A stretch of 64,000 nt of DNA, taken from Planctomycetota bacterium. Lineage in GTDB: Bacteria > Planctomycetota > Phycisphaerae > Phycisphaerales > Phycisphaeraceae. The DNA is taken from NCBI GenBank assembly GCA_024279275.1, contig JAJRRS010000152.1:1-64000 (forward strand), given 5' to 3'. Numbering within the stretch: the stretch's first letter is position 1; each line of letters starts with the position of its first letter. Under the pieces are notes generated by a model, which saw nothing but the letters and a program-made list of their open reading frames with translations, did not search any database and was not told where the DNA came from. The translations under genes and the position numbers were made by a program. Of the stretch, positions 39,133 to 47,731 are shown in pieces.

Positions 39133-40143
39133 ATGACAGAATCTACCGAGACTACACCGCCAGCATCCAAACAGACCCCGAGCCAGCGGCCCCCGTCTAC
39201 TAATCGCTGGACACGCTTTGTCACTGTGTGGTTAGCACCCCTTACAGTAGGCTTGGTGTTTGTATTTGCAACTGCATATGCATTCGTATGGACAACAGAA
39301 TATTTGTCCCGCGTCAGGCATCTGTCATATCGCATTACAAAGAATGATGCAATAATGCCAACCGATAAAGTTGGCGGCGTTGATCTTGAGATTACAGCTA
39401 ATGGCCAGCAAGTAGATAATTTAAGTTTAGTTACTATAGAGTTGTTCAATAAGTCGGATCATAGCTTTACAGATATCGAACTAACAGTTGATTTCTCCGT
39501 AGATGATATTACACGCAAGAGCTTTGACACTGATGGTTGGGGTCTTCTTCCACTATCGGAAACAGATATACAAGGCTATCTCAATGTCAAAAGCAATCTG
39601 GCGGCTTATGAATCAACGATTCCTGATTATGGAAGTGCTATCCATCTGCTACAGTCCGCGCAGAATAAGATAGCATCCGAGTTGCGATCATCTAAAGAAT
39701 TTTCTGGCGATGTTGCAGTATGGTTTGATGCTGCTTTTAGAAATGCAATAGTTGGGCTGGATATTTCGTCATCTGCAAAGCGAATGTCTGATTTTGATTA
39801 TCGCATGGCTGTTCAAAGGCACTACAGAATCACGGTTGCCAATCACGGGGACGCCTCAATATTCAAGGCAACATATATCTTTGCCGCTCCAAAGGCACCA
39901 GATGTTAAACTTATTATGATAGAAGATGGATTAGACTTAGTAGAGCTACCAGAACTAGCGGATAGTCAGTACAGTTTCTTTGATAATCCCGTACCCGCGC
40001 TAGTCGGCGGTGCAATCGGCGGCTTTCTCGCTTTACTATTTTCGTTAAAGTATAGAGTGTCGGCTGAGCTAAATCTTATTGCTGACAGTCTGAAGGTTCT
40101 TATCAGCGCTAAGGATGGCAAACAGAATTCCAATTCAGACTAA
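39133..40143 (+). CDS. Hypothetical membrane protein, AT-rich, N- and C-terminal TM helices flanking a predicted ectodomain
   Basis: 336 aa; WLAPLTVGLVFVFATAYAFVW and VPALVGGAIGGFLALLFSL; visibly lower GC than neighbours. Confidence 0.75.
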   Translation: MTESTETTPPASKQTPSQRPPSTNRWTRFVTVWLAPLTVGLVFVFATAYAFVWTTEYLSRVRHLSYRITKNDAIMPTDKVGGVDLEITANGQQVDNLSLVTIELFNKSDHSFTDIELTVDFSVDDITRKSFDTDGWGLLPLSETDIQGYLNVKSNLAAYESTIPDYGSAIHLLQSAQNKIASELRSSKEFSGDVAVWFDAAFRNAIVGLDISSSAKRMSDFDYRMAVQRHYRITVANHGDASIFKATYIFAAPKAPDVKLIMIEDGLDLVELPELADSQYSFFDNPVPALVGGAIGGFLALLFSLKYRVSAELNLIADSLKVLISAKDGKQNSNSD

Positions 40144-40166
40144 CGTATTGTGAACCCGCCGGGATC

Positions 40167-40260
40167 GGATAAAGGGTCGGGAGTGCTCGGTAGAAAACCT
40201 CCGATTTAACGCCAGAGGATCATAACATTGGACAATCTAAGGGGTCATTCTACATTGATT
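40167..40260 (+). repeat. Forward-oriented copies of the same element family (right flank of AT-rich gene)
   Basis: AAAGGGTCGGGAGTGCTCGG at ~40171; ATTGGACAATCTAAGGGGTCATTCTACATTGATT at 40227-40260. Confidence 0.8.
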
Positions 40261-40297
40261 GAATGCCGCCAAATTAACGTGGAATGTATCTTGCTTG

Positions 40298-41500
40298 TCA
40301 TGTTGTCGTAGTAGCGGTTCCGATGACGCGTTCGAGTTGTCTTAGCGCTTGACGTATGCGTTGTTCGTTTTCGACCAGCGCCATGCGGACGTAGCCTTCG
40401 CCTAATGCGCCGAAGGCGGCGCCGGGGGTCATGGCTACTTCGGCTTGGTCTACCATCGCTAAACAGAAATCGTTGGTGGAACCGTTGTATCTGGCTAAGA
40501 GTTCGGGGTTGACTTTGGCCCAGACGAACATGGTGGCGCGGGGGGAGTCGATCTGCCAGCCTAGTTTTTGCAGGCCACGGACGAGCAGGTCGCGGCGGGA
40601 TTGGTAGATTTTGGCTTGTTTTTCGACGTGTTTATCGCCCTCGCGCATGGCGATGATGGCGGCGATCTGGACGGCCTGGAATATGCCGTAGTCGTAGTAG
40701 CCTTTGACGGTTTTCAGTGCGTCGATCATCTGGCTGTTGCCGCAGCAGAAGCCGATGCGCCAGCCGGCCATGTTGTAGGGTTTGCTTAGGGTTGAGAACT
40801 CGACGCCGTAGTCTTTCGCGCCGTAGGCGGAGAGGTAGCTTGGGGCTTGGTAGTTATCGAAGCATGTTTCGCCGTAGGCGAAGTCGTGCATGACCATGAC
40901 TTGGTGCTCGGCGGCAAGGTCGACGACGCGCTGGAAGAACGCGGGTTCGACGGTCATGGTCGTGGGGTTGTGCGGGTAGTTGAGGATGACGACCTTGGGC
41001 TTGGGGGTGAGGTGCGTCAGCACGTCGCCGATGCGTTGAAGGAACGCATCGTCATTACCTAATGGGACCGAGACCGTGCTTGCGCCGGCGAGGACGACGG
41101 CGTAGGTGTGGATCTGGAACGCGGGGTCTGCGACGACGGCGATGTCACCTGGGCCTAAGAGGCCGAGGCACATGTGGCTGAAGCCTTCTTTGGAGCCGAT
41201 GGTGGCGATGACTTCGTTGTCGAGATCGAGTTCGACGCCCCATTTGCGCTTGTATTTCAGAGCCATCTCACGGCGGAGATTGTAGACGCCGGCGGAGACG
41301 GAGTATCGGCTGTTGCGCGGGTCAAGCACAGCCTCACGGATCTTGTCGATCACGGCGTCGGGCGCGGGGTCTGACGGGTTGCCCATGTTCATGTCGATCA
41401 CATCGGCTCCGGCTTTGCGCCGTTCGTAGATCAACTGCTTGAGCTGGCCGAGGATGTAGGGCGGGAGGCGTTCGATGCGAGTGGCGGGTTGGATGTCCAT
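40298..41500 (-). CDS. Class I/II pyridoxal phosphate aminotransferase (AlaC/LL-DAP-aminotransferase-like)
   Basis: VVILNYPHNPTTMTVE, VMHDFAYGETCFD, STLSKPYNMAGWRIGF (PLP Lys). Confidence 0.93.
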   Translation of the reverse strand: MDIQPATRIERLPPYILGQLKQLIYERRKAGADVIDMNMGNPSDPAPDAVIDKIREAVLDPRNSRYSVSAGVYNLRREMALKYKRKWGVELDLDNEVIATIGSKEGFSHMCLGLLGPGDIAVVADPAFQIHTYAVVLAGASTVSVPLGNDDAFLQRIGDVLTHLTPKPKVVILNYPHNPTTMTVEPAFFQRVVDLAAEHQVMVMHDFAYGETCFDNYQAPSYLSAYGAKDYGVEFSTLSKPYNMAGWRIGFCCGNSQMIDALKTVKGYYDYGIFQAVQIAAIIAMREGDKHVEKQAKIYQSRRDLLVRGLQKLGWQIDSPRATMFVWAKVNPELLARYNGSTNDFCLAMVDQAEVAMTPGAAFGALGEGYVRMALVENEQRIRQALRQLERVIGTATTTT

Positions 41501-41647
41501 GTGGTGGGGTCTGGGGTTTGGGGTCTAGGGTCTGGGTGTGGAGTCTGCGCGGGTCTGTAAGACTTCTGGAATAACTTGTGTTTCTTAAACTCGCCCCCCG
41601 AAAATCTTCCCCCGCAATAGTCCACCCGCCCCCGGATTACCCCCGGA

Positions 41648-42610
41648 TCATTCGGTCTGCATCTTTGCCTTCTGGTTTAGCCAGCTCTTATTCAGCACGG
41701 GTTCCAAGACCACTACTTTAGCGTCTGCGAGCATGGAACGCGCAGCCTGCTGCATGCGTTGGCCTTCCAACTCCAATTGTACTGTGTATTCAAGCTGCGC
41801 GCGGGCCTGCTCAAAGGGGATCGCATCGGCGGGTAGTATTTTTTCGAGCTTCATAATTATGAAATGATCGTCCACCGCGATCAGGTCGCTGATGGTGCCG
41901 GTTTGCATGGAGGCCAATGTCTGGCGTAAGGCTTTGGGGTAGGTGTTATCGACGGGGCTGATCGGCGAGAGCAGGCCGCCTTGCGCGGCGCTGGCGTCGG
42001 TCGAGTTTAAGGATGCGAGGTCTGCAAATGATTCGCCTGCGACAGATCGGGCTTGTAGATCGCTTGCCTGGGGGAGTGAGTCGGTGACGATGATGCGAAT
42101 GCGGTAGCGTTGGCCGTGACGTAGTTCGTAGGCTTGGCGGAGAAGAGTTTCGGGGACCTGGACCTGATCTTTAATAAGGAGGCGCAGGCCGGCGTTGCGG
42201 AAGAGCATGGACTGGAACCCCAGCTTGCCGAGGCCTCGGTCACTGAACATCTTGATGAGCAGTCTCGTCGCCTCGTTGGGGTCGGCGGAGAGTGTGTTTC
42301 TCATGTGCGACTCTTCGGCGTCAATCAGTTCGGGCGTGAGTGTGAGGCCTCGCTGTTTGAGGCGGTCGCGGATCATGTTGTCGAGTATGAGTTCGGACAG
42401 AACTTGTCCGCCGGACACTTCGATGAGTCGGGTGTGGAGGTCGGACCGGGTGACGGGTTGGCCGTTGATGTAGGCGACCGGGGCGGAGTTTTGTCGAGCA
42501 GCCGAGGTTTGGGCGGGTGTGGTAGAAGCTGCGGGGGCTGGCAGAGGTTGGGATTCGCAACCTATCAGGAGGGCCGCCGCGATCGCCGGTAGGCATACTG
42601 TTTTGTGCAT
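41648..42610 (-). CDS. SurA/PpiC-like (parvulin) peptidyl-prolyl isomerase, probable lipoprotein
   Basis: MHKTVCLPAIAAALLIGCES lipobox; VAYINGQPVTRSDLHTRL...; parvulin-like ARSVAGESFADLASLNSTDASAAQGGLL. Confidence 0.82.
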   Translation of the reverse strand: MHKTVCLPAIAAALLIGCESQPLPAPAASTTPAQTSAARQNSAPVAYINGQPVTRSDLHTRLIEVSGGQVLSELILDNMIRDRLKQRGLTLTPELIDAEESHMRNTLSADPNEATRLLIKMFSDRGLGKLGFQSMLFRNAGLRLLIKDQVQVPETLLRQAYELRHGQRYRIRIIVTDSLPQASDLQARSVAGESFADLASLNSTDASAAQGGLLSPISPVDNTYPKALRQTLASMQTGTISDLIAVDDHFIIMKLEKILPADAIPFEQARAQLEYTVQLELEGQRMQQAARSMLADAKVVVLEPVLNKSWLNQKAKMQTE

Positions 42611-42698
42611 GTGAGGCACGCTAAGGGTGAGGTGGGCTGCTGTCAATGCGATGGGTTGGGTGTATTTCATGGGGGTGTGGTGGATTGCTGCGATCTGG

Positions 42699-42716
42699 CG
42701 CGACAAGTCGCGGCGC
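42699..42716. repeat. REP-like hairpin CGCGACaaGTCGCG followed by GCGCTT
   Basis: Same as 36129-36148 (other orientation) and, with a mismatch, 28371-28389. Confidence 0.85.
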
Positions 42717-42814
42717 TTCATGGGGAGTTGTGGATTGGGAAGGGGCTGGTGGGGTTGGCCCCCGGTTTGCCTCGGGGCGGGTGATGCCTAGAATCGACGC
42801 AGATAAACATCCGT

Positions 42815-44035
42815 ATGGACCCACCGATGCAGCGACGCTATCTGGATAACGCGGCGACCAGTTTCCCCAAGCCGCCCGAGGTGCTTGAAGGGGTGACGCG
42901 GTATGCCTGTGAGTTGGGCGCAAGCCCGGGGCGGGGCGCGTATGGTGAGGCGAAGGAGGCCGGGCTTCTTTTTGATGAGTGTCGGGGGCGTATTAATGAA
43001 TTGATCCACGGGGAAGATCCGAATCATGTTGTGTTTACGCTGAATGCCAGCGATGCCTTGAACATGGCGATACGGGGTGTGGTGCATGGGTGTGATTCGT
43101 CGAACACAAAGCCGCACGTCATTACAACGTGGATGGAGCACAACTCGGTGCTTCGGCCGATGAATGAGTTGGTTAGCCGTGGGGATATGGAACAGACACG
43201 AGTGCGTTGCGATCCGGTGACGGGGTTGGTTGATCCGGATGACATACGCAAAGCGATACGACCTAATACGGTGTTGATCGCGGTGGTGCATGGCTCGAAT
43301 GTGACGGGTACGTTGCAACCGGTGGCGGAGGTTGGTGCGATCGCGCGCGAACGGGGCGTTGCGTTATTAGTCGATGCGGCGCAAACCGTGGGGCATGTGC
43401 CGATTGATGTGCGTGCGATGGGGATTGATTTGTTGGCGTTCCCGGGGCACAAGGGTTTGCTTGGGCCGTTGGGGACGGGGGCGTTGTACATCCGGCCTGG
43501 GGTTGAGAAGCGGATGGCGACCAGCCGTGAGGGGGGGACGGGTTCGGTCAGCGATCAGGATACGCAGCCGACTTTCATGCCGGATCGTTTTGAGCCGGGC
43601 AGTCATAATGCGCCGGGGATTGTTGGGTTGTCGCAAGGGGTGAAGTGGATTCTTGATAAAGGCGTCGATGAGTTGTGGCAGCATCAGCGCGGGTTGATGC
43701 GGTTGATGATCGAGCGACTCGGCGATGGCATGCCGGGGCTGCGGCTTTACGGGCCGCAAGGTGTGGAGGATCGTGTCGGGGTATTCAGCATCCGCATTGA
43801 TGGGTTTGGTGATCCGCAGTCGTTGTCGGATGTGTTGGAAAAAGATTTTGGATTACTTACGCGGTCGGGGATCCACTGTGCGCCGTTGGCGCATAAGACG
43901 ATCGGGACGGATCAACTCGGGGGGACGACGCGGTTGAGTTTCGGGCCGTTCACGACGGAAGAAGATGTCCTGTTTATCAGCGACAGCTTGGCGCACCTCT
44001 GTCAGGGTCAGGCGGCGCGGGTATCTTCCTGCTGA
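42815..44035 (+). CDS. Class V aminotransferase, cysteine desulfurase-like
   Basis: YLDNAATSFPKPPEV, TWMEHNSVLRPM, VDAAQTVGHVPIDV, AFPGHKGLLGPLGTGALYI. Confidence 0.92.
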   Translation: MDPPMQRRYLDNAATSFPKPPEVLEGVTRYACELGASPGRGAYGEAKEAGLLFDECRGRINELIHGEDPNHVVFTLNASDALNMAIRGVVHGCDSSNTKPHVITTWMEHNSVLRPMNELVSRGDMEQTRVRCDPVTGLVDPDDIRKAIRPNTVLIAVVHGSNVTGTLQPVAEVGAIARERGVALLVDAAQTVGHVPIDVRAMGIDLLAFPGHKGLLGPLGTGALYIRPGVEKRMATSREGGTGSVSDQDTQPTFMPDRFEPGSHNAPGIVGLSQGVKWILDKGVDELWQHQRGLMRLMIERLGDGMPGLRLYGPQGVEDRVGVFSIRIDGFGDPQSLSDVLEKDFGLLTRSGIHCAPLAHKTIGTDQLGGTTRLSFGPFTTEEDVLFISDSLAHLCQGQAARVSSC

Positions 44036-45336
44036 ACTTCTTGGACAGCTTGGCCACCTATAGATGCAACGGGGGCTGCTATTCGTTGGCGGGTTGCTGC
44101 GCGGATCAGTTGTTGAAAACCCACGGCGGCGAAGACTAACAACACGGGTGCCAGGGCATCGCGGAAGCGGTCGCTGCCGTAGAAGATGACGGTGCTGGCG
44201 AGTGTTGCGAGGATCGGTAATAGCAGCAGGCCGGCGGTGGCGGGCGAGCGTTTTAGGCTTAGTAATAGGCCAATTAGTAACAGTGGTGCGACGGCGAGCC
44301 ATCCGGCGGCGAAGGCGATTTGTACCAGGCGGTTGTCGGTGTCCTTGATGGGTGCGACCAGACGCCAGAGTTTGGCTGCGATGAGGGCGGGCATTTTGTC
44401 GGCGTTGGCGCGGATAGCGTCGAGGCCGTAGCGGGTGGCCTGGTCGTTTCGTTCTACTTCGCTCCCGGTAAGTGGGTGGTCGGCATCTATTAATAGACTG
44501 GCCTTGACCCAGCCGCCTTGGTGTGCGGGATTGTTGAAGGTCAGGTCGTTGTGCGATCCCCACAGGCCGTAGCCGGTGATGGTGGACAGGGTGGGCTTAC
44601 CCATGACAACGGCGTTACGGATTATCCAGGGTGACAACACCAGCGATAGCACAACAACCTGCACGGCAAAGCGCTTTAGATGTTCGCGGTCGCGTAGGGC
44701 AAACGCGATCAATGCCAGCGCACCGGCGATCGGGACGGCCAGCAATAATTGCGGGCGTGTGTAGATTGCCATTGCCCAGCACGTCCCTGCCAGGGCGTCG
44801 AGGGTCCATTTGATAGCTGCGCCGCCTTGCCGTCGGTTGTGTGCGTAGATCGATGCGATCAGTGCGAGGGTCAGCCAGAAACCAAACGGTGTTTCGCTGA
44901 CGAAGTGCATGGCGTTGTAGGCGTGTGCGGGGTAGATCGCAAGGCCGATGCCAGCGAGGAGGCCGACGGTACGATTGAAGCAGATGGCACCCAGCCAGGC
45001 GACGAGCAGGCAGGTGAATGCGGATAGTGCACAGAACCAGACGCGACCGGCGATGAAAGATCGTCCGAATGCGGCGTAGATGGGTGCGAGTGTGAGTGAG
45101 GTGCCGGGCGTGCGGGATGCGGTGGGTGAACCGGGGGGGCCGGGGACGACTGTGTAGCCCTGGCCGGTAACCATGTGATAGGCGAGTAGCTCGTAGTCGA
45201 TCTGGTCGGAGTTGGCGTTGGCGTCGGGGGGTGAGTTTAGGCCGACGAATTGGTGGGTCAGGGCGAGGCGTGCGGTGAAGGCGACCAGGAAGATCAGGAT
45301 GAGGCCAAGAGTGAATTGTCGGGTGGTTGGGTTCAT
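44008..45336 (-). CDS. Glycosyltransferase family 39-like membrane protein
   Basis: Multi-TM; DSDQIDYELLAYHMVTGQGY-like N-terminal loop (NSDQIDYELLAYHMVTGQGYTV); 3' end overlaps preceding convergent gene by 28 nt. Confidence 0.75.
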   Translation of the reverse strand: MNPTTRQFTLGLILIFLVAFTARLALTHQFVGLNSPPDANANSDQIDYELLAYHMVTGQGYTVVPGPPGSPTASRTPGTSLTLAPIYAAFGRSFIAGRVWFCALSAFTCLLVAWLGAICFNRTVGLLAGIGLAIYPAHAYNAMHFVSETPFGFWLTLALIASIYAHNRRQGGAAIKWTLDALAGTCWAMAIYTRPQLLLAVPIAGALALIAFALRDREHLKRFAVQVVVLSLVLSPWIIRNAVVMGKPTLSTITGYGLWGSHNDLTFNNPAHQGGWVKASLLIDADHPLTGSEVERNDQATRYGLDAIRANADKMPALIAAKLWRLVAPIKDTDNRLVQIAFAAGWLAVAPLLLIGLLLSLKRSPATAGLLLLPILATLASTVIFYGSDRFRDALAPVLLVFAAVGFQQLIRAATRQRIAAPVASIGGQAVQEVQQEDTRAA

Positions 45337-45591
45337 GGGGGAACCTGTTAAGAAAGCGAGTTCGCCACAGAGGCGCAGAGACACAGAGAAGAACAAAGAT
45401 GAGTAACAGGGATGAACGCTGATGAACGCTGATGGGATCGGCCGGCAGGTACGTTGCTCATCGGGATGTAATCATTAACGTTTATTTGCGTGTGTCCCTG
45501 TGTTAATTCTGTATTTCTGTGCGCGTGTGGTGGTAAGAGGGGCGCTAAACCGCAAGCGTGGGTTGAGCGATTTGTGGTAGTTGAGGCGGTG

Positions 45592-46419
45592 TTAAGCGGC
45601 GCGTCGGTAGTTGGCTGGTAGCTGTGATGGGAGGGCGGCTGTTAGTGGTTTGCGTGCGACGCCGATGACACTTTGGCCGAACGGTGGATTGATTAGTTTT
45701 TCCAATCGGCTGAGGATTGGGACGAGGCGGTTGAACCAGATGGCCTGGCCGCCGGGGACAGTGGTTTTTTTGAGGATGACGCTGTTGAACCACCAGCCGA
45801 GCAGGCCGACTGCATTACTGTACCGGCCGTCGATCCATTGCAGTCCGGCGTCCTGCATGGCGTTGCGGAGGGAGTCGACGGTGTATCGGCGGTAGTGGCC
45901 AAGTTCGTGATCGAGTTTGCCGAATGCGATTGGGCCGGCGGGTACGAAGATGACGGCCTTGCCGCCGGGGCGTAGGTGGGTCGCGACCTGCTTGAGTGCG
46001 CCGACGTGGTCTTCGATGTGTTCAAGGACATTGCAGCTCACGGCGGTGTCGAAGCAGTCGGTATCTTGCGTCGGCGCGGAGAGGTCTTCGAGAGTGCAGC
46101 GGTGGCTGGTCACCGACTTGCTGGCGGCGAAGCGTTGACGGAAGCGGTCGATGAATCTTGCGACGGGATCGATGCCGACGACTTCATCTGCGGACTTGGT
46201 CAGGAACTTGGTGATGTTGCCTGTGCCGCAACCGACTTCCAGGACACGGCCCTTGACGTGGGATTTAAGCAGGTCGTAGACCCACTGGTTATAGGCCCCA
46301 AGGTCTTCGATCATATCCAGAGAGTCTTCAATGACGCCGGTGGACGAGTCGGTTTCGTAGGCATCGGCGGCAAGTGAGCGGGGGCTGATGCGGAGTGGAT
46401 GGGTATCGGCTTGAGGCAT
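45592..46419 (-). CDS. SAM-dependent methyltransferase (type 11/12)
   Basis: VKGRVLEVGCGTGNITKFLTKSADEVVGIDP...FDTAVSCNVLEHIEDHVGAL. Confidence 0.9.
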   Translation of the reverse strand: MPQADTHPLRISPRSLAADAYETDSSTGVIEDSLDMIEDLGAYNQWVYDLLKSHVKGRVLEVGCGTGNITKFLTKSADEVVGIDPVARFIDRFRQRFAASKSVTSHRCTLEDLSAPTQDTDCFDTAVSCNVLEHIEDHVGALKQVATHLRPGGKAVIFVPAGPIAFGKLDHELGHYRRYTVDSLRNAMQDAGLQWIDGRYSNAVGLLGWWFNSVILKKTTVPGGQAIWFNRLVPILSRLEKLINPPFGQSVIGVARKPLTAALPSQLPANYRRAA

Positions 46420-46714
46420 CCGTTGTGGTCCTGTGCCGTTGCGTGTGCGTGGTGGACGCTGAGCGCTGGCGGGCTGTGTCGTGGCGGTAGTCCATATTAA
46501 GTATCGGCTGGATCGGTTATCGCGATTAGACGGATTACGGTGCGTGCTATCAACGTTGACCGTTGCGTTCGTTGTGTCAATCGGCGGCGATTTATCGGTC
46601 GTATGGGTGCTGGGGTAGGACATTAAGGCGTATATGGAATGTGCCGACTGTAAGGGTTGTATGGCCGCGTATGAATCGGCCTGAGAATTGAACTGGAACC
46701 CCCGGAGCTTGCAC

Positions 46715-47545
46715 ATGGGCCAAGTACTGAGCATCATCATCCCGGTTTACAACGAACGCGATCTGCTGCCGCAGTTGCTAGAGCGTGTGGAGCAGGTGGA
46801 ATTGCCCGGCGGGCTTGAGCGTCAGATCGTGATCGTCGACGACGGTTCGACCGACGGCACACGAGACATCCTGCGGGGATTGATCCGTGAGCGGCCAGAC
46901 TACATCATCCACTTCCACGAAGAGAACCAGGGCAAGGGTGGCGGCGTCCGCACGGGTATGAGGTTGGCAACAGGCGACATTGTGTTGATTCAGGATGCGG
47001 ATCTGGAATACAACCCGCGCGACTACCCGCAGCTACTTAGGCCGATCCTTGAGAACAAGGCGGACGCTGTGTTTGGTTCACGTTTTATCGGGGACAGCCG
47101 ACGGGTGCTGTACTTCTGGCATTCGGTGGCGAACAAGATGCTAACGACGCTGAGCAACATGCTCTCGAACCTGAACCTGACGGACATGGAGTGTTGTTAC
47201 AAGGTGTTCACTCGGGAGTTGGCGGATCGTCTTGACATCACCGAGTCGCGGTTCGGGCTGGAGCCGGAGATGACGGCAAAGGTGGCGAAGCTCAACGCCC
47301 GGCTGTACGAGGTGCCTGTGACTTATGACGGGCGGACCTACGCAGAGGGTAAGAAGATCACATGGAAGGACGGTTTCTCTGCGTTGCGTTGCATCCTTAA
47401 ATACAACCTGTTGGTAGCTAAAGAGCCAGCGGTTGCGCCGCGTGTCGAGCAAGTCACGGGCACGGGGCCTATCCCGATTGCGGGTCATACAGGCATGACG
47501 CGTCAGGAAGATAAGGTCGAACAAGGATTGAAGAAGGCTGCGTAG
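46715..47545 (+). CDS. Glycosyltransferase family 2 (dolichyl-phosphate mannose synthase-like)
   Basis: VLSIIIPVYNERDLLPQLLERV...IVIVDDGSTDGTRDIL...DIVLIQDADLEYNPRDYPQLL. Confidence 0.95.
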   Translation: MGQVLSIIIPVYNERDLLPQLLERVEQVELPGGLERQIVIVDDGSTDGTRDILRGLIRERPDYIIHFHEENQGKGGGVRTGMRLATGDIVLIQDADLEYNPRDYPQLLRPILENKADAVFGSRFIGDSRRVLYFWHSVANKMLTTLSNMLSNLNLTDMECCYKVFTRELADRLDITESRFGLEPEMTAKVAKLNARLYEVPVTYDGRTYAEGKKITWKDGFSALRCILKYNLLVAKEPAVAPRVEQVTGTGPIPIAGHTGMTRQEDKVEQGLKKAA

Positions 47546-47731
47546 CCATTGATCGGATGACTGGGGCCGGCGACACGCCGGATACGATTTTAACTCGCCA
47601 CGTGTGTTGATTGAAGTGTTGAACCGCGTGAATTCAGCAAGTAACAAGCCATGATCAAGTTCGGACTCAACTCGCTCACCACGCTCCTTAGTGAGATCGG
47701 AACGCACTCGAGCAAAGTCGAGGGCAATGCT

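Noticed and set aside
38880-40300. Definite oriC call
   Set aside because: Skew switch is suggestive but no DnaA-box cluster or dnaA/dnaN was seen, so only a candidate is reported.
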